From NCBI GenBank assembly GCA_022842065.1, contig JALHQH010000020.1, positions 62,001 to 126,000 on the forward strand: a stretch of 64,000 nucleotides of DNA, given 5' to 3'. The stretch comes from Caldilineaceae bacterium (GTDB taxonomy: Bacteria > Chloroflexota > Anaerolineae > Caldilineales > Caldilineaceae). The translations under genes were made by a program, and so were the position numbers. This document shows, in pieces, positions 37,900 to 47,562 of the stretch. The number at the start of each line of letters is the position of its first letter. Position 1 is the stretch's first letter. The notes beneath the pieces are model-generated. The model made no database searches and was not told where the DNA came from. It saw nothing but the letters and a program-made list of their open reading frames with translations.

Positions 37900-39324
37900 A
37901 TGACCACAGCCGACCTTTGCTTCACCCCCGCGACCGATCTCGCCGCCGCCATCCGTAACCGTGAACTTTCGCCCGTCGAACTCACCGACGCGGTGTTGGC
38001 ACGCATTGACGCCCTCAATCCCAAACTCAACGCCTTTCTCACGATCGATGCCGACGGTGCCCGCGCTGCCGCCAAGGAAGCCGAAGCAGCCGTCATGCGC
38101 GGGGGTCAGCTCGGGCTGCTCCACGGCCTCCCCGTCTCGATCAAGGATCTCGAAGTAACCGCGGGGCTGCGCTGCACCTATGGTGCCAAGTTCTACGAAA
38201 ACAACATCGCCATAACCGACGGCGTGATCACCGAGCGCATCAGGCGGGCGGGCGGCGTCATCACCGGCAAGACGAATACCCCCTTCTACGGCCACAAGGA
38301 TATGACCGACAACCTGCTCGGTGAACCTTGTCGCAACCCGTGGAAACTTGACCGCACCCCCGGTGGCTCCAGTGGTGGCGCCGCCGCGGCGGTGGCCGCG
38401 GGCATGGGACCACTCGCCCACGGCAGCGACGGCGCCGGCTCGATTCGCATTCCCGCCGCGCTCTCCGGCGTCTTTGGCATGAAAGCCTCCTTTGGCCGCG
38501 TCCCAAACTTTCCCAACCCTGACATCTGGACCGGCCGCACCCACCAGGGGCCGTTGACGCGCACGGTGGCTGATGGCGCGCTCTTTTTGCAGGCGCTGGC
38601 CGGGCCGGACATTCGGGATCCCCTCTCGATTGACAATCAGCCCGATGATTATATGGCTGCGGTGGCGCAACCGTTTGAAGCGCTGCGTGGTTTACGAATC
38701 GCGTGGAGTGAAGACTTTGGTTATGCCGCGGTCGATCCCGAAGTCCGCCGGTTGACCCGCGCCGCGGCCCAACGCTTTGCCGACTTTGGCTGCCATGTCG
38801 AGGCCGTTGACCCTGGGTGGGCTGATCCGCGTGATATTGGTGGGTTGGCCTGGTGTGTCTCCTTTGCGGCCCGGCTGGGGGCGCAATATCGGCAGCAGCC
38901 CGAGTGGTTTGAACCCTCGCTGGCCGAAATGATCGAGTGGGGCTTGCTCGCTACGGGGGTTGATTATGTCAATGTTTCCTTGCAGCGCACCGCGTTTCAA
39001 CAATATGCCCAGCGCTTCTTTACCGATTACGATTTACTCCTTACCCCGCAAATGCCAGTCGGTGCCTGGCCGGTCGATCAACCACCGGCCACCATCGAAG
39101 GCAAACCAACGCCGAGCATGTTTGATCGCCTCGCCTTCACCTTCCCCTTTAACATGACGGGGCAGCCGGCTGCAAGTGTACCATGTGGGTTTACGAGTGA
39201 GGGGTTACCGGTGGCGTTGCAGATTGTGGGGCGGTGGCACGCAGATACGTTGGTCTTACAGGCTGCGGCGGCCTTTGAACAGGCGCAGCCGTGGGCGGGG
39301 GTGTGGCCGGAGGTGGCTGCTTAA
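37900..39324 (+). CDS. amidase (amidase-signature family)
   Basis: 474 residues from the ATG at 37900, with AAAGGAG 7 bases upstream; the frame extends to 37828 without support. The Ser-cisSer-Lys triad is visible: Lys82 (LPVSIKDLE), cis-Ser158 (TPGGSSGGAAAAVAAG) and the nucleophile Ser181 (GSDGAGSIRIPA). The typical C-terminal MTGQPAASVPCGFTSEGLPVALQIVG is present. AS enzymes hydrolyse amides, or in GatA feed ammonia to tRNA; GatB/GatC are absent here and the length suits a stand-alone amidase. The substrate is unknown. The upstream gap is taken up by the 33-bp hairpin. Confidence 0.92.
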   Translation: MTTADLCFTPATDLAAAIRNRELSPVELTDAVLARIDALNPKLNAFLTIDADGARAAAKEAEAAVMRGGQLGLLHGLPVSIKDLEVTAGLRCTYGAKFYENNIAITDGVITERIRRAGGVITGKTNTPFYGHKDMTDNLLGEPCRNPWKLDRTPGGSSGGAAAAVAAGMGPLAHGSDGAGSIRIPAALSGVFGMKASFGRVPNFPNPDIWTGRTHQGPLTRTVADGALFLQALAGPDIRDPLSIDNQPDDYMAAVAQPFEALRGLRIAWSEDFGYAAVDPEVRRLTRAAAQRFADFGCHVEAVDPGWADPRDIGGLAWCVSFAARLGAQYRQQPEWFEPSLAEMIEWGLLATGVDYVNVSLQRTAFQQYAQRFFTDYDLLLTPQMPVGAWPVDQPPATIEGKPTPSMFDRLAFTFPFNMTGQPAASVPCGFTSEGLPVALQIVGRWHADTLVLQAAAAFEQAQPWAGVWPEVAA

Positions 39325-39427
39325 TTGGTACTTTAATCCCACAACGCTTCATTTGTTGCAAAAGATGGCCGGCGCTGCAGGCGCTGGTCATCTATACTAC
39401 GTCATGTCGGCTTGTTTATTACCGAAG

Positions 39428-39690
39428 TGACTGCACATAAACAATGGCGAGATTGATCACAGCCGCAAACTCGTGCTGGCCGTCGGGATGGCTGACATCG
39501 ACAGTACTACTGCCGCAAGTGCTGACCCATTCATTCTTGTCGGGCGCGTTCTGCACAGTACAGCCATCGGTCTTTTGCAGGAAGTCGTTGGGCAACTTGT
39601 TGATGGTGTCGGTCTAGTCCCGGTTGCCGATCCCCGACTGGACTTTATCAATCGCTAAGGCAAACCAACCCCAGCCGCCTTATGCTGGTC
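39428..39690 (-). pseudogene. decayed gene fragment
   Basis: Read on the minus strand, one frame gives GGWGWFALAIDKVQSGIGNRD, a stop, then TDTINKLPNDFLQKTDGC and CGSSTVDVSHPDGQHEFAAVI up to a stop near 39428. It has protein-like composition and paired cysteines but an internal TAG (around 39609) and no start. It may be the end of a lost gene. No family was recognised. Confidence 0.3.
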
Positions 39691-39745
39691 AGGGCGCCAG
39701 CGGCAGGGATTGGTTTGCCATCAAGGGACGATTACGTGGCCTGGC

Positions 39746-42700
39746 CTACCGCGCGATCACCGGCAGGAAGACACGGTTGGTCTGGCTGGCCTGCTCTACG
39801 GCATCGGCCTGGCTGGTCAGGCTGCCACTATCCATGCTGGCGGCAGCAACGCTACTGACTGAACGGGTGACTGTGTAGACCGGCCCGTCGTCGACCGCCT
39901 GGCTTTTGCCCTGGCTCTTGGGCACCTGTACCTTGAAGGTCGCCGTGGTTGTGTTGCCGCCGCGGTCGCTAACCTGCACCTGAATGGTATGGACCCGCCC
40001 GTTGCCGCCGCCCTGGCGTTCGGCGCGCAGATCAACTGCTTTGCCGTCGGCGGCGATGACCATGTCGTTGAGCGTATTGCCGTCGCCCTCATCGGCCGCG
40101 TCTTCAACCTCGTCGCTGGTGACCTTGGTGATCACGACGCGGTTGCGCGAGACTTGGCTGTCGGTCGCGTCCGTGGCACTGAGGACCAGGTTGGCGATGG
40201 GGATGGTCACGTACTGGTGGTTGGGGGGCCAGAGCGTGATCGAACCAGCCGCTAGGGTGATCACCGGCGGGATGGTATCGCGCGTGGTCGGGAATGGATC
40301 CTGCGCGTCAGGCACACCGTCGTTGTCGTCGTCCGCGTCCGCATTGTTGCCAATGCCATCGCCATCGGTGTCGAGCGACTCAGCCGGGTTGAGCGGGAAG
40401 GCATCGACGTTGTCGTTCACTCCGTCGTTGTCATCGTCCGGGTCGGCGTTGTTGCCAATGCCGTCATGGTCGGTATCCACGGACTCAGCCGGGTTGAGTG
40501 GGAAGGCGTCGACCGTGTCGTTCACCCCGTCGTTGTCGTCGTCCGGGTCACCGTTGTTGCCGATGCTATCATGGTCACTGTCAACGGATTCGCTGGCGTT
40601 GAGGGGGAAGGCATCGTTGGCATCGGCCACGCTGTCGTTGTCGTCATCGGGGTCGGCGTTGTTGCCAATCCCGTCGCCGTCGGTATCCACGGACTCAGTC
40701 GCGTTGAGCGGGAAGGCATCGTTAATATCGGCCACGCCGTCGTTATCGTCATCCGTATCGGCGTTGTTGCCAGTGCCGTCGCCGTCGGTGTCCACGGATT
40801 CGGCAGCGTTGAGCGGGAAGGCATCGTTGGCATCGGCCACGCTGTCGTTGTCGTCGTCGGGGTCGGCGTTGTTGCCAATCCCGTCGCCGTCGGTGTCCAC
40901 GGACTCAGTCGCGTTGACCGGGAAGGCATCGTTAATATCGGCCACGCTGTCGTTGTCGTCGTCGGGGTCGGCGTTGTTGCCAATCCCGTCGCTGTCGGTG
41001 TCCACGGACTCAGCCGCATCGAGCGGGAAGGCGTCGTTGGCATCGGCCACGCCATCGTTGTCATCGTCGGGGTCGGCGTTGTTGCCAATGCCGTCGCCGT
41101 CGGTATCGACTGATTCGTTGGCATCGAGCGGGAAGGCGTCGTTGGCATCGGCCACGCCATCGTTGTCATCGTCGGGGTCGGCATTGTTGCCGATGCCGTC
41201 ACCGTCGGTATCGACTGATTCGTTGACATCGAGCGGGAAGGCGTCGTTGACATCCGCCACGCCATCATTGTCATCGTCGGTGTCGCAAGCGTTGCCCTGG
41301 GCGTCGTTATCGCTATTGCGTTGATCGGCATTGGCGACGGTAGGACAATTGTCGCTGGCATCCGCAATGCCGTCGTTATCGGCATCGAGGGATGGCTGGT
41401 CCCCAGTCCCCTGAATGGCAAAGGTGTAGGGGTTTTCGTTGCTATCGTTGTTGCCAATCGAGACGGTCGCTGTGCGCATGCCCGCGGCGGACGGGTCGAA
41501 GGTGATTTGGAAGGTGGTGGAACCGTTGGTAGCGACACTGCTGGCCGGTAGGCTAGTGACCGAGAAGTCGCCAGCATTGGCACCACTGAGGGTTGGCGTG
41601 CTGACACTCAGTGCGGCATTGCCCGTGTTTTGGATCGTGAAGGTGCGCACGACCGTGCCGCTGTTCACGTTGGCATTGCCAAAGTCAGTGTGATCGCTGG
41701 CGCTGGGCGTGTTGCCGCCGCTGACAATCGACACGCTGTTGCCTCGCACATCGATTTCGGGAGCTGGTGTTGTATTGTGATAAACCACAATGCCGCCGCC
41801 AGTACCTGCTGCGATTTCCGGTGCACCGTTGCCATCCAGATCACCGACCGCGATGCCCGATAGCCCGTTGACCTGGCTTGCATTGAAGTTTGCGTAAGTA
41901 AACGAGGTAGTATCGATCCCAGGCGCGGTCGTATTATTGACATAGACCTGAACCGCGATGGTTCGCTGAATCACGAGCTCTGGTCTACTATCTTTATTCA
42001 GGTCGCTCAGTGCGAACCATTGGGTGCCGCCCCCAATACCTAAAATCACAATAGGGGCGAAGGCAATGTTCCCGGGCCCGCTGCTTGTGTTGCGGTAGAG
42101 ATAGAAACGTCCACCACTGAAAGGTTTGCTTGATACAAAGTCAAGCTTGCCATCCAAGTCCAGATCAGCAATTTTGACGTAAAATGGACCGCTAGGCGCC
42201 GAGACGGTTACAGGGGCGGCAAAGGTGATGTTCCCGATTGTACTTGTCGTGTTGCGGAAGATCGCGTTAACAGTACTAGGACCTTGGCCGCCATAGTTAG
42301 CGGTGACAATGTCCAGTTTATTATCCCCATCCATGTCGCCCAAGTCCACACCGCTTGGTTGAGCGACGGCGGCGCCATATTGTGTGAACGAACCAATCGT
42401 CACCTTGGCGGCAAAAGCAATATTTCCCGCGCCTGTACTTGTATTGCGTAAGATAATGACAGTATTGCTGCCAATATTGACCACGACAAGGTCTTGTTTG
42501 CCATCCCCATCCAAATCGCCAACCGCCACACCGGACGGATTGAGGTCGGTGAGAAAATCTACCCTGGCCGCCAAGGCAATGTTCCCACTTGTACTGGTGT
42601 TACGAAAGATTGAGACGGTGTTATCATTATAGTTGGCTGTGACGATCTCCTGCTTGCCATCGCCATCCAGGTCACCAAGCGTTAAACGTTGGGGGCTGTT

Positions 42701-43024
42701 GCCGGTAGTGAAGAGCAGCGGGGTGCCAAAGGATGAGGTGCTGATCGTGTTAGTTGTATTCGTATTGCGCAAGATCGCGATGATGTTGGCATATTGATCG
42801 GACGCAACAAGATCGGCCTTGCCATCGCCATCAAGATCGGCAATTGCAACATCGGTCGGGCTGCCGGATGCAGGGAAAAAGGTGCCAGTGTTGAAGGTAG
42901 GCGTCAAGGGCGCCGCCTTTACGGGTATTGTCGATAGCAAGAGGATGGTGCAAAGCGCTACAAAGCAGGCGACGCGCCAGCGTGAAATGATTCTGCATTG
43001 GAAATGTGTAGAAAAATGAGTCAT
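39746..43024 (-). CDS. secreted FG-GAP / choice-of-anchor D / thrombospondin-type-3 repeat protein
   Basis: 1092 residues. AAGGAAGG lies 6 bases before the ATG. An N-terminal signal segment (about 16-38, ending VKAA). Residues 45-430 hold FG-GAP/VCBS repeats ([51 protein letters not shown]), a calcium-binding beta-propeller. Residues 430-550 resemble the ASPM-SPD-2-Hydin/choice-of-anchor D fold ([20 protein letters not shown]). About 560-910 is a run of TSP3-like 35-residue repeats of the form [22 protein letters not shown]-terminal domain ([24 protein letters not shown]...) ends [11 protein letters not shown]. It should bind much calcium and act outside the cell. Confidence 0.85.
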   Translation of the reverse strand: MTHFSTHFQCRIISRWRVACFVALCTILLLSTIPVKAAPLTPTFNTGTFFPASGSPTDVAIADLDGDGKADLVASDQYANIIAILRNTNTTNTISTSSFGTPLLFTTGNSPQRLTLGDLDGDGKQEIVTANYNDNTVSIFRNTSTSGNIALAARVDFLTDLNPSGVAVGDLDGDGKQDLVVVNIGSNTVIILRNTSTGAGNIAFAAKVTIGSFTQYGAAVAQPSGVDLGDMDGDNKLDIVTANYGGQGPSTVNAIFRNTTSTIGNITFAAPVTVSAPSGPFYVKIADLDLDGKLDFVSSKPFSGGRFYLYRNTSSGPGNIAFAPIVILGIGGGTQWFALSDLNKDSRPELVIQRTIAVQVYVNNTTAPGIDTTSFTYANFNASQVNGLSGIAVGDLDGNGAPEIAAGTGGGIVVYHNTTPAPEIDVRGNSVSIVSGGNTPSASDHTDFGNANVNSGTVVRTFTIQNTGNAALSVSTPTLSGANAGDFSVTSLPASSVATNGSTTFQITFDPSAAGMRTATVSIGNNDSNENPYTFAIQGTGDQPSLDADNDGIADASDNCPTVANADQRNSDNDAQGNACDTDDDNDGVADVNDAFPLDVNESVDTDGDGIGNNADPDDDNDGVADANDAFPLDANESVDTDGDGIGNNADPDDDNDGVADANDAFPLDAAESVDTDSDGIGNNADPDDDNDSVADINDAFPVNATESVDTDGDGIGNNADPDDDNDSVADANDAFPLNAAESVDTDGDGTGNNADTDDDNDGVADINDAFPLNATESVDTDGDGIGNNADPDDDNDSVADANDAFPLNASESVDSDHDSIGNNGDPDDDNDGVNDTVDAFPLNPAESVDTDHDGIGNNADPDDDNDGVNDNVDAFPLNPAESLDTDGDGIGNNADADDDNDGVPDAQDPFPTTRDTIPPVITLAAGSITLWPPNHQYVTIPIANLVLSATDATDSQVSRNRVVITKVTSDEVEDAADEGDGNTLNDMVIAADGKAVDLRAERQGGGNGRVHTIQVQVSDRGGNTTTATFKVQVPKSQGKSQAVDDGPVYTVTRSVSSVAAASMDSGSLTSQADAVEQASQTNRVFLPVIAR
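40290..41290 (-). repeat. tandem 105-bp repeats coding for Ca-binding TSP3-like units
   Basis: Eight complete 35-residue units plus partial ones at both ends. Variable spots are D/S, A/N and L/V ([45 protein letters not shown]). The first two complete units from the N-terminal side are almost identical, and the last ones are more divergent, so the array grew by duplication. Confidence 0.85.
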
Positions 43025-43856
43025 CTTACCTTCCTTTAAGTATGCGGTGCGTAGGGTATAATCAGTTAACGAATGGATCGGTTGTACAAGCTTACTTTTC
43101 CAAAAATTGCGTATTGCTTCCTTTCTCTAGGCAATGAACAGCAGACATAGAACGTCATCGCAAGCATGGCCTGTTGAAAAGCGCGCAGGGGCATCCGGCG
43201 TAACGCCGAGGCGCTGCGTGTTCGTAAACAAAGCTGTGGCTAGGCAACAACCTCAGTTGTGCTGGATGTGACCTGTGCTTGACTGCTTGGGCAGGTTATA
43301 TATTCTTGAAGCAGAGTGTTCTAGGCGCGCGGCTGCAACGACTTTGGCTGGGTTGTGCGCATTTAGATGTGATGGCGTGACGGTGTGCGATGATGGCGGC
43401 GTGGACGTCTGTTTTTGTATTCAGCCTAGTAATTAACGGTGAGATTAATGCGCTATAGCATATACCAACACCGCCTGATTTGATCTCATTCTTTTCTCAT
43501 TTATTGCTCATGCGTTGCTCATAACCAATGCTCAGTTGTTATATGCAGACTGGATTGTTCATTTTGCCTGAACTAGCTGCGCTGTTTGTCCGGCTCACGC
43601 CCTGCTTTGCGCCAGTGCATCGCCAGGGCAGTCAGGCAGGACGGCATTGAACCTGTCTACTTGTGTTTATGTAAGGTTGATCTAATACATTTGTAAGGCG
43701 GCTATGATCCTTATTTTTGAATTTTCATCCCCCGCATGTTAGAACTAGATTTTATACTTACGAAATTGATAGGTTGTAGTCTAGCACAAAATGGCTGACT
43801 TTGATCTCATTATTTTTTCATCCGTTTCTCATGCGTGGCATTTTTTTATTTTGCAC

Positions 43857-43937
43857 GACTTACGCACTGAAAATGGCTTATTAGTGAGCCGTAGTGTCTA
43901 ATCTGGTGCACATGCTCAGGTAGCTGCGTAAGTCCTA
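43857..43937. mobile_element. possible MITE with GACTTACGCA ends
   Basis: GACTTACGCA (about 43858) and TGCGTAAGTC (about 43927) are inverted. The same end sequence (TAGGACTTACGCA type) is common on small IS-derived elements; TAGGACTTATGTCGCA near 28049 is similar. It lies inside the AT-rich, gene-free stretch 43025-44300, where I see no convincing reading frame. Confidence 0.35.
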
Positions 43938-44089
43938 TTTTGGAAGATGCGACAATAACACTAGCGATTCGCAGCGTTGATTTTCACAAAATAAAACAAT
44001 CGCTTACAATATAGTAACCCCGCTGCAAAAAGGTCAATTTCTGAATTGATAGCAAAACTCGTAAAATTTCGCCTCACAGTACGGGTTAT

Positions 44090-44130
44090 AAATGCCGAAT
44101 TTAGGTTAATAGTGCCAAAATTCGGCATTT
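44090..44130. terminator. 13-bp hairpin with A/T runs before the HTH-NB-ARC gene
   Basis: AAATGCCGAATTT (44090-44102) and AAATTCGGCATTT (44118-44130), followed by TT. It could terminate transcription in either direction within the 43.0-44.3 kb gap. Confidence 0.5.
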
Positions 44131-44322
44131 TTCGTGGTCTATTGTCCCACAATCCTGTTTCGCAATCTGCCGATTTTCGATATTTACCCTTTTCGTAGCG
44201 GAGTCATATAGTTGTCCCCTCATCTGTTTACTCATCCAGCGTTTCCCAAACCGGATCTTGTCTACATCATACTGACAGTTTGGGTCTATCTACGCCTGCT
44301 TATGCTGTGAGGAATGCCAGAA

Positions 44323-45777
44323 ATGCTAGAAGTGGAATCGCTTGGGGTGGAGCCATTTGCTCCACCCCAAGCTTTATCGGATTTTCGTAAAGTCATCCAT
44401 CAGGCACTGAAAAGCTTGCAAAAGGAAACCCCCATCAGCCCATTGGCCGCTATGCATCTCTTTAAGGTGGCGCGGCGGGCGCAACAGCGTAATGCCCAGG
44501 CGGCTACGCGTCAGGTCATTCAACAGGGCCTCCAGCACTTGGCTGAAAAATTTTCGCTTGAGGCCAAGATTTTGCAGCAACACTTTTTGGACGGCGAGCA
44601 GATCCCCACCATTGCCGAGCGCCTCAACATGGCCGAAGGCAGCGTCTACAACAAGCAAAGCGAAGCGATTACGCGCTTGGCGGAAACGCTCGCCACCTTA
44701 GACCAGCAAGCGGTGACGAACTATCACTGTGCATTGGAGGCGCGGCTCAATCCCCCTGCCAACACGCAGTTGGTCGGTATTGAGACCCCCCTCACCCAGC
44801 TGGTGGATCTGCTTTGCACCCCCGGCGCGCCCTGGATCATTGCGTTGGCCGGTCTAGGCGGGATTGGCAAGACTACTTTGGCCGACGCCGTTGCCCGTGG
44901 CGCCATTCAGCGGGCGGTCTTTGACGATGTGGGCTGGGTGACGGCGCAGCAGCAAACGTTTAGCGCACTGAGCGGCGTACGCATGGTGGCGCAACCGGCC
45001 CTCAGTGCCGATGCGTTGTTGCGCAATTTGATCGCTCAGTTGTTGCCCGAAGCGCACCTGACCGCGGCGGTGACGACGAAGGAACTCCAGCGCCTCCTCA
45101 GTACGCGGCTCAATGAGCGGCCCCATCTGATCGTCATCGACAATCTAGAAACCGTGGCCGATGTGGAGACCCTGCTCCATACGCTGCGCGATCTCGCCAA
45201 CCCGACCAAGTTTCTCCTCACCTCACGCACCAGCCTCTTTGGCGCAGCCGACCTCTATCACTTTGCTGTCCCCGAATTGACGCGCCCCATGACTTTGGGT
45301 CTGGTGCGTCAAGCGGCGCGGATCCGCAATTTGCCTGATCTGTTGGCGGCCAGCGACGCCGATCTCCAACCGATTGTCGCGACCGTGGGCGGCAACCCGT
45401 TGGCCATCCGCTTGGTAGTGGGGCAGAGCCATGTGCATGCGCTGGATCTCATTTTGGCGAATTTGCGTGCCGCCCGTGGGCAGACCATCGAACAGCTTTA
45501 CACCTACATCTACCGGCAGGCATGGGACGCATTGGACGAAACCGCGCGACGGGTCCTGCTGGTTATGCCCTTGGTCAGCAGCATGGGTGGCACGCTCGAA
45601 CACATCAGCAAGGTCAGCCAGTTGGACCTGGGCGAAGTGACCGATGCCTTAAGTCGCTTGGTGCAGCTGAACCTGGTTGATAGCCGGGGCGATTTCAAAA
45701 CGCGGCGCTATACCATCCACAATTTGACCGCCACCTTTTTGCAAGAACAAGTGATCCGCTGGGGGATGAATGTATGA
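44323..45777 (+). CDS. STAND regulator: HTH plus NB-ARC ATPase
   Basis: 484 residues from the ATG at 44323, with GAGGA 9 bases upstream; the ATG at 44314 touches that site and is less likely. By numbering from the earlier ATG, a helical domain with a sigma-region-4-like HTH (about 80-125: FSLEAKILQQHFLDGEQIPTIAERLNMAEGS) is followed by an NB-ARC core. Walker A is GLGGIGKTT (180-188), Walker B HLIVIDNLE, then LLTSRTS and GGNPLAIRLV (GLPL-like). A winged helix follows (about 400-470: RRVLLVMPLVSS, SRLVQLNLVD, YTIHNLTATFLQEQV). STAND ATPases of this type are signal-dependent switches. The sensor TPRs are encoded by the next gene, overlapping by ATGA. A 13-bp hairpin lies in the first codons. Confidence 0.88.
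   Translation: MLEVESLGVEPFAPPQALSDFRKVIHQALKSLQKETPISPLAAMHLFKVARRAQQRNAQAATRQVIQQGLQHLAEKFSLEAKILQQHFLDGEQIPTIAERLNMAEGSVYNKQSEAITRLAETLATLDQQAVTNYHCALEARLNPPANTQLVGIETPLTQLVDLLCTPGAPWIIALAGLGGIGKTTLADAVARGAIQRAVFDDVGWVTAQQQTFSALSGVRMVAQPALSADALLRNLIAQLLPEAHLTAAVTTKELQRLLSTRLNERPHLIVIDNLETVADVETLLHTLRDLANPTKFLLTSRTSLFGAADLYHFAVPELTRPMTLGLVRQAARIRNLPDLLAASDADLQPIVATVGGNPLAIRLVVGQSHVHALDLILANLRAARGQTIEQLYTYIYRQAWDALDETARRVLLVMPLVSSMGGTLEHISKVSQLDLGEVTDALSRLVQLNLVDSRGDFKTRRYTIHNLTATFLQEQVIRWGMNV
44341..44371 (+). promoter_or_regulatory. perfect hairpin in the first codons of the HTH-NB-ARC gene
   Basis: CTTGGGGTGGAGC (44341-44353) and GCTCCACCCCAAG (44359-44371) with the loop CATTT, starting 18 bases after the ATG at 44323. 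Such a stem within codons 7-17 should slow early translation or act as an RNA switch. Confidence 0.6.
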
Positions 45778-47024
45778 CCGCTGCCTTCCCATCTGCTACT
45801 CCAACTGCTACGACATCTGCTAGCGATAACAACTATGCCACGATCTTCTTCACCTATATCAGCCGCAGCCTGGCCAAGTCGTTGGCGACGGTCCACGCGG
45901 TGGAAACCCGCTTGTCTGACGAAGCACGCCTTCAGGCTTGTCATGTGCTCGATTTTGGGTTACATGTGGCGGATGCCTGGCCGCACGCCAGTGACTTGAT
46001 GGTGGCCTTAGCCTCGTACATGGAACGCAGTGGGCAATGGGAACTTTGGCAGCAGCTCCTCCAGCAGGCGATTGCCACCGCCCAACGGCTGGGTGACACT
46101 GCGCAGGAAATCACCCTAACCGCGTTGCTGGCCCGGCTCTATCAGCGGCGGGGGGATGCGCCGGCCATGGTGCGCCATTATCGCCGGGTAATCCGGTTGG
46201 CGCGGCGACACAACAATCGCTTTGAATTAGCGCGGGCCTGTTCTAATTTGGGCTATCATTACATCTTGGCCGGCAACTTGTGGCGCGCTGAGTTGTTAAA
46301 TTATCATGCCCTAGCAATTTTTAATGAACTAGAAAGTAATCATGGCCGGGCCCACACCCATAATCATCTTGGCATTCTCTTTACTAAACAATACAAATGG
46401 CCAAAGGCCAAGGAACATCTGTTGACAGCCTGTGCCATCTGGCAAATGAGTCAAGATCGGTTTGGTCTCATGCGCGGGCATGGCAATCTTAACTTTCTGT
46501 ACAATGAAATGACGAACTATACAGAGGCTATTGATCACGGGGCGAGCGCTTTAGAACTGGCCGAGGCATCGGGCGAAGAGCCGCTGATTGGCAGTTTTGC
46601 GTCCAGCCTTAGTTTTAGCCACTTGAAACTTGGCAACATCCCCAAGGCCAAAGAGTTTGCTAACTTAGCCGAAACGATCTTGAAGAAATATGCCGATCTC
46701 GCTGGTTTAGCCCGGCTTGCCCATACGAAGGCATTGATCGAAATTCATGAGGGTAATTATTACCAGGCGAGCGACCATATCAATGCAGCGCTCAATGTAC
46801 TAGCAGAAAACTATTTCTTGATTCAGGTAAAATTGACTAAACTAGAGCTTGAAATCCGACTACAGAATTATATGGTTGCCAAACAAGAGCTTAGCGAACT
46901 TGAGACCTGGATCACTAAGCATCTTGCTGGCAACGCGTGGCAGTTTTACACAGATAGACTTACGAAACATCGGCTTTATTTAGAGCAAACTCTACCCAAA
47001 TCGCACGATGTAGAAAGGCGCTAA
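45774..47024 (+). CDS. TPR-repeat partner of the HTH-NB-ARC protein
   Basis: 416 residues. The ATG overlaps the upstream stop (ATGA). A short Thr/Ser/Ala-rich leader precedes about eight TPR-like helix pairs from residue 60 to 400, for example LARLYQRRGDAPAMVRHYRRVIRLARRHNN, ARACSNLGYHYILAGNLWRAELLNYHALAIF and HLGILFTKQYKWPKAKEHL. No enzyme motif. In most STAND regulators such repeats are fused to the ATPase as the sensor; here they are separate. The layout recalls RRNPP regulators, where TPRs bind exported and re-imported peptides. A 49-codon secreted-peptide gene lies convergently 23 bases after its stop, which makes peptide sensing a testable idea. Confidence 0.8.
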   Translation: MTAAFPSATPTATTSASDNNYATIFFTYISRSLAKSLATVHAVETRLSDEARLQACHVLDFGLHVADAWPHASDLMVALASYMERSGQWELWQQLLQQAIATAQRLGDTAQEITLTALLARLYQRRGDAPAMVRHYRRVIRLARRHNNRFELARACSNLGYHYILAGNLWRAELLNYHALAIFNELESNHGRAHTHNHLGILFTKQYKWPKAKEHLLTACAIWQMSQDRFGLMRGHGNLNFLYNEMTNYTEAIDHGASALELAEASGEEPLIGSFASSLSFSHLKLGNIPKAKEFANLAETILKKYADLAGLARLAHTKALIEIHEGNYYQASDHINAALNVLAENYFLIQVKLTKLELEIRLQNYMVAKQELSELETWITKHLAGNAWQFYTDRLTKHRLYLEQTLPKSHDVERR

Positions 47025-47047
47025 ACAAAGCTACCAGTTCGATCTAT

Positions 47048-47197
47048 TTAGCAGCCGCCGCCATTGTGGCTACTACAAGCATGGGCAGTTTGCGTGACAG
47101 ACAACCCGAACTGTTCACCAACAATGCCGACACCGAAGGTAAGAGCCAACGTAAACGCAACGGCCAGAACAAATTTCGTAATTTTATGACGTTTCAT
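47048..47197 (-). CDS. 49-residue secreted pre-peptide with Cys-bounded end
   Basis: ATG at 47197 with AAGGAG 8 bases upstream; stop at 47048. Residues 1-7 are basic (MKRHKIT), 8-27 form a hydrophobic core (KFVLAVAFTLALTFGVGIVG), and TQTAHA (35-40) is a signal-peptidase I-like site. Cleavage after Ala40 would release CSSHNGGGC, nine residues with a Cys at each end that could close into a disulfide ring. The residue at -3 is Ala, so it is not a classic lipobox. The leader (47198-47330) has GGTGGT/ACCACC and GAGAGATCTCTC stems. It faces the TPR gene. No known peptide family was recognised; a pheromone, bacteriocin-like or structural role are the options. Confidence 0.7.
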   Translation of the reverse strand: MKRHKITKFVLAVAFTLALTFGVGIVGEQFGLSVTQTAHACSSHNGGGC

Positions 47198-47444
47198 CTC
47201 AAATTCTCCTTGTAAATACCTTGTTGATTAGGAGGGTCGTTGAGATGAGAGATCTCTCGGTGGTTTGTCAGACCACCTACTTGCAAGTTATCTTATGACC
47301 CGGACACTTCTCAGTATAGGCAGCCTGCGTACGCTGCTCGTGGACGGCGTCGTTGACGGGCGCGTTGATTGGCACGAGTTTGCGTTGATTCGTTAGCCAA
47401 TTTGCGGTAGAATGAATCAACGGATGAGATCAACTACCAAGACG

Positions 47445-47478
47445 CAAAGTTCACGAAGGGTTTTCTTCGTGAACTTTG
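47445..47478. terminator. 14-bp perfect hairpin
   Basis: CAAAGTTCACGAAG (47445-47458) and CTTCGTGAACTTTG (47465-47478), loop GGTTTT. It lies between the peptide gene leader and the next small gene. There is no T-run after it. Confidence 0.45.
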
Positions 47479-47562
47479 TCGGGTGCCCCCTGGGTGCGTG
47501 GTTGACAAGACAACCTGCCCGAAAGATTGGCGGTTTGCCGCACCACATGTTTGGCGAACGAT

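Noticed and set aside
37768..38670. 300-codon minus-strand frame
   Set aside because: Antisense to the amidase, whose catalytic motifs are all present.
40290..41290. CRISPR-like regular repeats
   Set aside because: The 105-base spacing is protein-coding repeat; there are no short repeats with unique spacers and no cas genes.
39984..41324. 446-codon Ser/Leu repeat frame on the plus strand
   Set aside because: Mirror of the 105-base calcium-repeat array; the repeat explains the long open frame.
43961..44152. 63-codon frame in the 43-44 kb gap
   Set aside because: No ribosome site, unlikely composition, and it covers the terminator hairpin.
47048..47197. lipoprotein reading of the 49-residue peptide
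   Set aside because: The residues before Cys41 are A-H-A; a lipobox needs a Leu-like residue at -3. It is kept as a signal-peptidase I candidate, not excluded fully.
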